This document shows, piece by piece, positions 56,701 to 64,000 of a stretch of DNA of 64,000 bases. The translations under genes and the position numbers were made by a program. Position 1 is the first letter of the stretch; every line of letters begins with the position of its first letter. The stretch comes from Druceiella hillmani (lineage: Eukaryota > Arthropoda > Insecta > Lepidoptera > Hepialidae), in contig JAYKKI010000039.1 of assembly GCA_039881145.1 (NCBI GenBank), positions 17,118,001-17,182,000 on the forward strand, read 5' to 3'. The notes beneath the pieces are model-generated. The model was not told the origin of the DNA. It saw only the letters and a program-made list of their open reading frames with translations, and made no database searches.

Positions 56701-56829
56701 TTTTGGTGCATACGAACGAAACTAAGGAAGGAGACGGGGAAACGCTGCCCAGCCAAATCTCTACTTGTTCTCCAATCATCTGTACAACCCACCTGGATAC
56801 CGTCACTACCATGAATCTAACAATATAAT
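56701..56829. other. Unassigned GC-richer spacer
   Basis: A short stretch (ggaaggagacggggaaacgc) between repeats. Nothing recognised. Confidence 0.4.
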
Positions 56830-57225
56830 AAAACTGTAATTTCTGTCTGTATACGGAAAATATATTTAAAAACTTATTGATTTTGCGTATAGAATGATAA
56901 TAAAAGCCAGAAGACCTGTTTTTAGGATTTTTTTCTTTATGTGGGTTAGTCTATTAATATGTTCTTCAATCACTCGAAATCTACTGGGCGGATTCTGATA
57001 AAATTTAAAATTATAATAGCTAATAACCTCGAACAACATATTGAATATCTGAGTATTACAGATTTGAAAAAATCTGACTTGGTGAATATTATGATATTGG
57101 TAATGCAAACACCATCTATTAACATTTTTATTAAAATAAATAAATTCATACATACATATTATATACATATATATGTACAAACACGTGTCAAGATTATTAC
57201 CTAAGATCTTCATATATTTAGTTTT
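56830..57225. repeat. Dispersed repeat, copy 2 (partner at 38,590-38,960)
   Basis: Same ordered landmarks as copy 1: aataaaactgtaa, aaagccagaagacctgtttt, ttcttcaatcac, ctcgaacaacatattgaa, gatttgaaaaaatctgactt, gtgaatattatgatattgg and accatctatta. Confidence 0.8.
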
Positions 57226-57482
57226 CTATATCTTAAAATTCTTGATCAAAGATAACCAAAACAATTTGATGTTGAAGTTCTAATCAAATTACTATTTAGA
57301 ACTTTTCATGTTTGAGATTTCTCAAAAATAGATGGGGGACATTTCGCGCATCATTTTGAATCTTAACATTTTGCAAACGTAGCATAACAATTAAAAATGG
57401 TAAATATAATCTCAATTTCATTTTAAACGACCTATCCAATGGCATTTCATTCGATAATATGTGCAGAAAAAATTCACTCCCA

Positions 57483-57483
<1 letters not shown>
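57226..57483. other. AT-rich spacer
   Basis: Nothing supported. Confidence 0.5.

Positions 57484-57546
<63 letters not shown>
57484..57546. repeat. (TA)n microsatellite
   Basis: A TA run of about 60 bases. Confidence 0.95.
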
Positions 57547-57548
<2 letters not shown>

Positions 57549-57554
57549 ACTACG

Positions 57555-57655
57555 TTTTAATTGAGGTCTCCACATATACTGATTGCAAAATATCTTTGTG
57601 TGACAGACAGGAACGGATAGCCACGACAAAGCTTTAAGGGTTCCTTAGTTTTATT
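57555..57655. mobile_element. Lepidopteran 'agggttcc' repeat end
   Basis: tgtgacagacaggaacggat, then agccacgac and ctttaagggttcc have the shape of the very common lepidopteran 'gacagacagac ... ataagggttccgt' repeat end, as remembered. Confidence 0.5.
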
Positions 57656-57699
57656 TCTCGTCTTCTTCCTTGTCAAATATCGTGTCCCTGAAAAACATA

Positions 57700-58215
57700 C
57701 ATAGCTTTCAATACAACCTTCTTCCTCTTCGCCCGGTTTTCAGCTTCCCTCAGAGTAGTTGCTCCAGAAAGACCAGTAATAACGGTTACCTGGACATGTG
57801 TATGATCGGCCGCAAGGTGTCTTTTCTGCTACTTTACCCACCATAACTAAGTTGTCGAGATTATCTAGTTGCCGACGAGCAATATGGCCAAAGTAATGAA
57901 GAATTCTTTGGTAACAGATGATCAAAAATATAGTTTTGGTGCTTAGCTGCACGATAATAGACTTGTTCGTTCTTTTGGCGACCCATAGAATGCGGAACAT
58001 ACTTCTTCAGCACCACATCTCCAAGACCTCAATCTTCTTTTTTCCACTAACCAAATCATCCAATTTTCTGATCGATATAGAAATATCGAAAATACCAGGG
58101 TCACTTTGACGATAATGAAGACCTTCCTGTCCTGACACTGACATTGGCTCTTGCAGTATTGGCCATCTGGGTCTCCCTCTTGATTTCGGGTCCGCTTTCT
58201 CCCTGGTCATTTTCT
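57700..58215 (-). mobile_element. LINE C-terminal remnant (MWC / GHIARR type)
   Basis: Minus-strand frames read KKKIEVLEMWC (ending near 58,007), then after a frameshift MFRILWVAKRTNKSI, YQRILHYFGHIARRQ and KVAEKTPCGRS. They match the 'EAFEMWCWRRMLRI.W..R.TNE', 'L.FFGHIARR' and 'GK..GKRPRGRSP.RW' blocks of insect non-LTR elements. It is truncated and frameshifted. Upstream on the minus strand, GRPRWPILQEPMSVSGQEGL shares DNA landmarks with the start of the window. Confidence 0.8.
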
Positions 58216-60210
58216 ACGGTATTTGTGTACTTAAAAAGTCTTCCAACAGATGTAGTAATCTATATCTCATTTTATATTAAAAAGAAAACGGAAAAAACAG
58301 TATCACTTCTGTTACATTCCTTTCTCGTTTCTTTCTATTAAAAGTACTCACAATACATAATCTGATTATATTTTATTAATTTCCTTACGATTATAAGACA
58401 AAGAGAGATATGCAAGTGAGCGGGTTTAATGGTTCGCTCACTCCCATATCCACCATATGTACGAACACTTCTATCTAACTAACAGTGATACTAGGATCCG
58501 ATATGAAACGTTTAATTCATTCGCAGCCACTACGCGAAATGAGTACTCAGTTTCAAGCAGTGACAGTGGTTAGATTTTATTTCATAGTCCGAACTGTCGA
58601 ATGGCTGTGACGAAACGACGGTTTCCGAACTCCACAAGAGTGCGAATATTTTCATGTCGAAGTTCGTATTAACAGACCAGAAATTAGTGGAGATTCCAAC
58701 AAACTGGAGATATGTACAAATTAGCTACCCCTGGTAAAAAATCCAAAAAAAATAGTTGACAAATAATATCGCAACTTCATAATGTTGTCCTTGTGTTTTG
58801 TGTTTTCACTTGAATTGTTCTTTTAATGAAAATGTCTAATTGTATTAACCGAATACATTTGTTATTCATATAAATATCCCATAATAATAATGCAGTTTCT
58901 GTTCTGTTCTTTGCATTGTTCCCTTTCAATGAATCATCGACATTACATAACTTTGTGTAAGTCTTTCTTATATGGAAAAAAAGTAATTTGGGTCCAAATT
59001 CGAACTATAGTTAATTTCTTCAAATTCACAATCGCTCATAGCAGCTATGTCAACTTCTATTATACGAAGAGGGGATTTTGTAATGAAGAAGAATGACACC
59101 ATTTGTGAATTATTCTCACCGCTTTTTTTAATTGTTTGTTTTGGAACGAAGTTCTTTTACACGGCTTACAGTAGAGTGAACTGGCAGAAATCGTTACGTA
59201 AGGAAAAAGCGTTATGCCCCCTCCAGGCGACTTTTCCCTCTCTTTCTCTCTGACTCTTTCTGTTATATACGGTTGTATGTGGGTGTGTATTTGTACGAGT
59301 ATCGACATTCAAGCAGCAAGCATTGTGCTCGGTCAGCTGTATAACCTCAATTCTAAACACTGTGTTAATATTATTTAAACTAATTAATAATTTAACTATA
59401 GAAGCGTAATATACTCCGCTAATATTAACTAACTTCGTCTTAATTTATCAATTAGGTTCAAGGTATGAAGTAGGAACGTCAATCAATTAAATTCCATCAT
59501 ATATCAACAAAACAGTGGTCATAACTTTTCCAGCAGACAAAGCCACGCTGTCTTTTCAAGGTTATCTGTATCATTAACGTAATATTGCTTTGTTTTTGGT
59601 TTACTTTCTGTGCCATCATAAGGACAGGAACTTGTAGTTACATTAGGGTTCGATTTGAAAACTTAATGCGAATACTAGTGTTCTCAAAAAATAACTTGAA
59701 TATTAAAAAATATAATTTTTTCTTATAAGAGTTTACTGTTTGTTTTTAAATTCTTTATGGAGTTTATAAAAACCTAGTCGTATAAAGTAATATCAAATCC
59801 AACGCACCACGAAACAAGAACGCACATCTCGTTTAGGAACTACTAATATAGTTGCATTTCGATTTTTTTTTAAAGTTTGTTATCTGTAAGACGAGTAATC
59901 AGTTCAGTTAAAGTATTACGAATAAATTGTTAGCTTTTTCTCCAACTACACTTTAAAGCTCTTATTAACAAACGTCTGTCATTTTGAAGCAGATACTCTA
60001 CATCAAAATAAATCGTTGCTTGGATTATTGCGTTTTTAAAGACAGCTGTTGACATGTTTATTTCTAGTTAGATACATGTGCGTGCGTCATTCCGTATTTT
60101 TTAATATATTAATAAATACTAAACCTCGAATTAAAATTGACTTTTTCTTATCCTGAGACTCTTCTGGCAAGTTTTCGCATTCGTGAACTAGATTAGACGT
60201 GTATATACTA
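58216..60210. other. Mostly unassigned DNA
   Basis: A less AT-rich stretch at 58,400-58,700 and a CT-rich one at 59,210-59,260 have no recognised content. Overlapping short frames on both strands around 59,050-59,360 cancel each other as coding evidence. Confidence 0.45.
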
Positions 60211-60214
60211 TAAT

Positions 60215-60800
60215 GTATAGGAGTACCAATTAACGTACTGGCGTATGACATTCCGATTCCGATATCTGTTACAATATACGCAGTTTTCTGTCTGTCTTTT
60301 AAATAACTCAACTAGTGTAAGAGCAAAGGAAACAAAGCATATAAATATCTTCTTAGAAAAGAAATAAACAAAAAAACGTTCCACATAATAGGCTAATATT
60401 TGTAACGTGGCATACTCTTGGGCAAACTAGTACCTCATACACTCGTATTTTGTACTCGTTTCGTACTAGGCATTATCTAGTGTGTCTAAACTATATTGCA
60501 TACCAACATTTAGCGCGCACATGTTCATTCATAGTCTCTCATATACTCTTGTAAATTTTGTTCAGTTTCGTTTAAATAAGTGAAGCACCAAATTATGGGA
60601 AATCCCTGTGTAACTAGCAAAAAATATTGAATACTTTATGATGTGCGTTTATATTGCGTGCTCCCGTCAGAATACCCTACAAGCATGTATGTGAGCCGCT
60701 TGTAACATAGTACTTTGTATCAGGTATACGTACCTATTATTTCTATATACTCGTAACAGGACCATCTAGTACAAAAAATACTGATATCGCACACCTCTAT
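60215..60800. repeat. Composite dispersed repeat, copy B (modules adjacent)
   Basis: Module 1 (60,215-60,490) matches 48,770-49,110 and module 2 (60,590-60,800) matches 50,035-50,275. Here only about 100 bases separate the modules, so this is either the ancestral arrangement or a deletion. Confidence 0.85.
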
Positions 60801-63110
60801 CGTAAACACGTCGTTCGTTATTGAAATTCGTAATTCTCCGAACTGAAACGTGCGTTCTAAATTGAATTTCAAAATTAGTACGACAGTACGACTGGCGCAC
60901 CAGCCTCGAGTTTTGACGATCAAACTAATTGTAACTCGAATGATTCTACAGGTAACCAATTTTTAATACAGGTTTTTAGAAAGAAATATTCTTTCTCTAG
61001 AAGCAATATAAATAAACGATTTTTTGAAATACGTATTATGACCTAAATTTATATTCCTAAAATGACATGCGTTTCCGTCCGTTGGTCCGTAGGCATGTAC
61101 GAATAAGGGTACGCTACAAGTTGTAATTCTTGAGCAATTTTTCTGATTTATTTTGCTTTTCTATCGAAAGGTTCACTTTCAGTATATAAGCCTATCCAAA
61201 TTTACAATAACCTGTCAAATAGTTTAATTTTTAAACAATTATCTTCAAAAACTCCCTTTTTCGTCTTCGACCACTGTTTATTTTTATATACATCATATAC
61301 GTTTTTTTTTTAAATATTTTTTTTAATTTACGGACAAAGATCAACATCTTTAAATGCGGTTTGTAAACATTTGCGAAATTAATTGTTTTGCTATGTGGAA
61401 AATGCAGTCTAAACTTAAATCGTTGATCTTAAAACTATTTTCCACCAAAATATTTTCGTCGCTTACTACTTTCATTTAATAAGTTATCTGTCGCCAAGGG
61501 CTGTTTCCATTTTTCCTTCATTTGTTTCATTTGTTTTCATATTTAATGTTGATCTTCTATGACAACATCATTTAAACATTTCCACACATTCGTATATTCC
61601 TTTAAATACATTCGCCATAAATAATAATTTCTAATTTTTTTTATAGCATCTGTACAAATAATATATACCCAATCACGTTCATATAGCTCCTTAAAACTCA
61701 AGAATTTCCAAAATTACATTAATAATAAAGATGTCGATAACCTTTTGTTCTTAATTTAATTTCCTAGTAAAAAATATTGACGGGAAACATCTAATGGCAC
61801 GTTTGAATAAAGGTTAAAACGTTCTGATGGCAAGCCGCGTCTTACTATTCGGCCAGCTTCGTGTCTTGTCTGTCATTCAGCCAGCTTCGCATTCTGTCGG
61901 CTCTTTCCAACATAATGCTTCTCTATCTACTACACTACATACACGCTACTTTCCGTGGGTGTAAGCATATCAGCATTGTTTCTTATTTATTAGCATTAGT
62001 AACGCTTACAACTTTACTCGTTTATATCGGTATATTGCGTTAAACTGTCTTAAAACGTTAAAAGGGTTTATTAATTAAAAATATATGTTCCAGTGACGGT
62101 GCAAAAAAATGTCAATACTTCAAATCTGCCAGGCGTCTCATAACGGCCATTTTTTTTCTTACCTGTATCGTTGAAATTTTAAACTATTTTATTTTTATTT
62201 AAGTGTGTATCATATATAGCCAATGTGATGATCTGAACTCAAGATTGATAATTTTTACAATTTTCAATTGTTAATTGCAATCCATCATAAAGTCTGCAAG
62301 TTTGTCCCTGTTTCCAGGGAAGTCAAAGAGGCAAATTCACACTCTTCGTTTGAAAAAAAAACTATTATGGTCATATGCATGGAGTGATCATCCCACTTTA
62401 TTTTTTAAATTTATATGTGTTTTAAACCATCAATCGCCTCATACATCCTATATAACTCAATGTTACATCTTCTTTGCCAAATCCATTAACCTGGATACTG
62501 ACAAAAATAATTCTAAAAATGTTCCTTTGAAAAATTTCCAGACCTTTTTTGAAGCTATGATCCTTCAAAACTTATATTATTATACTCATAGAATACCGAT
62601 TATAAAAAAATTTAAGATCAAATTTTAAGATTAAAACTTTTAAAGACATTTAAAAAAAACTAAATGAACATGAACCTCTAGAAAATAGCAACTCTAAATT
62701 ATTACTAGTGAAGTTAATTCTAACTTAACTGTACTTGTAATATACAACACTAATGTCACACAGCACTAATGTCACCCTTACAGCTACATATATACTATTA
62801 AATCAGTATGTCGGTGACGCGAACCCATAAGATTTCCCCTATCAAAAATCGCGCAACGCGCCTAAAGAAGTTTTCACTTCAAAAAAAATGGAATCGACGG
62901 CGACACAATAACAGATATTCCACAACGCTCGGTATATAACTATGCCGCTACCGCAGCCTTTTTAATAAAGTTCATAAAATTTAAAAACTGTATACGCAGA
63001 ATGGTGGCCAGGAAAGCAATGATGACATAAGTGCTTTATTTTTATTTTTTTCAAATTAGGATCACCATTAACCCTATAACCATAAAAATACAGTATATAA
63101 ATTATTTTGC
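60801..63110. other. Mostly unassigned DNA
   Basis: At about 62,860-62,885 ctaaagaagttttcacttca is an isolated copy of the palindromic end motif seen at 13,388 and 13,907. Short frames elsewhere (62,275-62,628, 117 codons; 61,861-62,043) show no domain. Confidence 0.45.
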
Positions 63111-63114
63111 TTCA

Positions 63115-63118
<4 letters not shown>

Positions 63119-63158
<40 letters not shown>
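63119..63158. repeat. (TA)n microsatellite
   Basis: A TA run of about 38 bases. Confidence 0.95.
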
Positions 63159-63159
<1 letters not shown>

Positions 63160-63259
63160 TTTCTTCCTCCCATTAATAGGGTGGAAGTCCAATATACTAA
63201 AGTCATTTCAATCTTCCCCTCTGACAGGCTTCCACAATAACGTCACATCTAAAAACGCA

Positions 63260-63455
63260 TAAAGTATGCCAACATTATTTCGGTGCGCGAGACTAGCAGC
63301 CAGCCGCCTGTGTATTGCTCCGAAACAATCTGTTGCGATAACTGAGAGCAGCTGGCGCGCAACAATAGTTGACGCCGGCGTCGCTTCCGGTCACGGAAAT
63401 AGAGCCACTGTCTGCACGGCGACCATGGAGTTGTGGAGTTGCCAGTTGTAACAAA
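63260..63455. other. GC-rich patch, candidate promoter or exon
   Basis: Balanced to GC-rich DNA (ctggcgcgcaacaatagttg, acgccggcgtcgcttccgg) carries a 61-codon plus-strand frame from 63,266 (MPTLFRCARLAASRL). It is followed by a T-rich tract and ttcttacag at 63,503, which looks like a splice acceptor. No domain is recognised, so I leave it as a candidate only. Confidence 0.25.
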
Positions 63456-64000
63456 TACATTTTTATTTTTTTATTTTCGACGCATTGAGGATAAGTTGAT
63501 TTTCTTACAGTTCGGTTTCTTCTCGTGTTCTTAATTTTCCGTGTTTTATTTAATTAGTCTAGAATATATCGATTTATTTTTTTTATTATTTATCTAACTA
63601 TCCCATTTCTGTAGAATGTAACAGATTCCATTGAGATTTCACATACTGTGCCTAAATCAAGATCTTTAAAAATGAATTACTTGTGTATGATGAAAAATTA
63701 AACAAAAAATTCACCCTCAATTTCGAATTCAATTATATAAGTGCAGCTTTAGGTTCGTTGATTTGTATCGAAAAAATGCAAAATTCTGGCAATAACACTA
63801 CTTACCAAATAGGGCAAAAAGTAGTTAAAAAGGTTATGGAACCCTGAAAACGTAAAAGACATAGTTTAAAGCTTTTTCACCTAGCGAGCAGTAGCGACAC
63901 TAAGGGCACATTTTGAATTAACAGATGTCGGTTAAAACTTGCTACTTGCAAGCTTTGGACTTTACTAATAATCTCTGTTTTATGCACACCCGAGGATGAA
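63456..64000. other. AT-rich DNA, no recognisable feature
   Basis: Nothing supported up to the window edge. Confidence 0.5.

Noticed and set aside
56866..57213. 115-codon minus-strand frame
   Set aside because: It lies in a dispersed repeat whose other copy (38.6-38.96 kb) does not keep the frame open.
62275..62628. 117-codon plus-strand frame
   Set aside because: No domain, no second exon and AT-driven composition in the second half. It could be a fragment of a gene, but the sequence alone does not support a call.

Overview
The window looks like AT-rich, gene-poor nuclear DNA from an insect, most probably a moth or butterfly (Lepidoptera). That assignment rests on decayed transposable elements whose sequence I recognise from memory as typical of lepidopteran intergenic DNA: the 'agggttcc' / 'gggtacagaaccct' type repeat ends, the 'cttccgatcgacc' element near 51.7-52.1 kb, the 'cccgactacg' inverted-repeat element and several RTE-type LINE tails. 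I found no complete host protein-coding gene, no rRNA or free-standing tRNA gene, no CRISPR array and nothing bacterial. The window is best read as an intergenic block or the inside of a large intron. A few GC-richer islands (6.8-7.06, 16.55-16.85, 23.05-23.3, 45.39-45.6, 52.84-53.05, 63.26-63.45 kb) are the only places where a host exon, promoter or conserved non-coding element might lie, and none is proven.

Layout: 0-5 kb holds LINE-like scraps, a frameshifted basic ORF fragment, a cryptic gatacc-rich repeat and a tRNA-type SINE. From 5.3 to 6.6 kb there is a tandem array whose unit changes from 112 to 141 bp. From 12.8 to 16.6 kb there is a 32-bp array, a short palindrome-ended element and a block bounded by hAT-like inverted repeats. 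From 19.9 to 22.47 kb there is a 54-bp/22-bp satellite with a 184-bp higher-order repeat and an internal inversion. From 25.6 to 33.7 kb a dead Helitron lies on the minus strand, interrupted by a SINE that is itself interrupted by a non-LTR retrotransposon. Further arrays lie at 34.4-35.0 kb (31 bp), 43.4-44.6 kb (about 186 bp), 54.9-55.2 kb (41 bp), 55.47-56.15 kb (34 bp, 20 copies) and 56.15-56.65 kb (158 bp). Three more RTE-type LINE tails lie at 23.5, 36.4 and 57.7 kb.

Two observations stand out. First, a small foldback repeat family (52.1, 46.2 and 18.55 kb) carries a hammerhead ribozyme motif. The 52.2-kb copy has the conserved core CUGANGA and GAAA, a very short stem III, a GUC cleavage triplet and pairing stems I and II. 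Its mirror-image arm carries a mutated second ribozyme. This is the arrangement known from Penelope-like elements and related retroelements, though no Penelope reverse transcriptase is seen here. Second, the Helitron can be read as a dated stack: removing the SINE (with one copy of the 6-bp duplication AATATC) restores the Rep reading frame exactly between the HUH motif and the tyrosine motif, and the SINE was later split by an RTE-like LINE whose reverse transcriptase has lost its catalytic centre.

A third theme is an abundance of near-perfect snap-back inverted duplications (3.35, 4.78, 20.19, 33.62, 39.77, 46.18, 49.08, 49.15 kb), which suggests repeated template switching or foldback activity in this genome.
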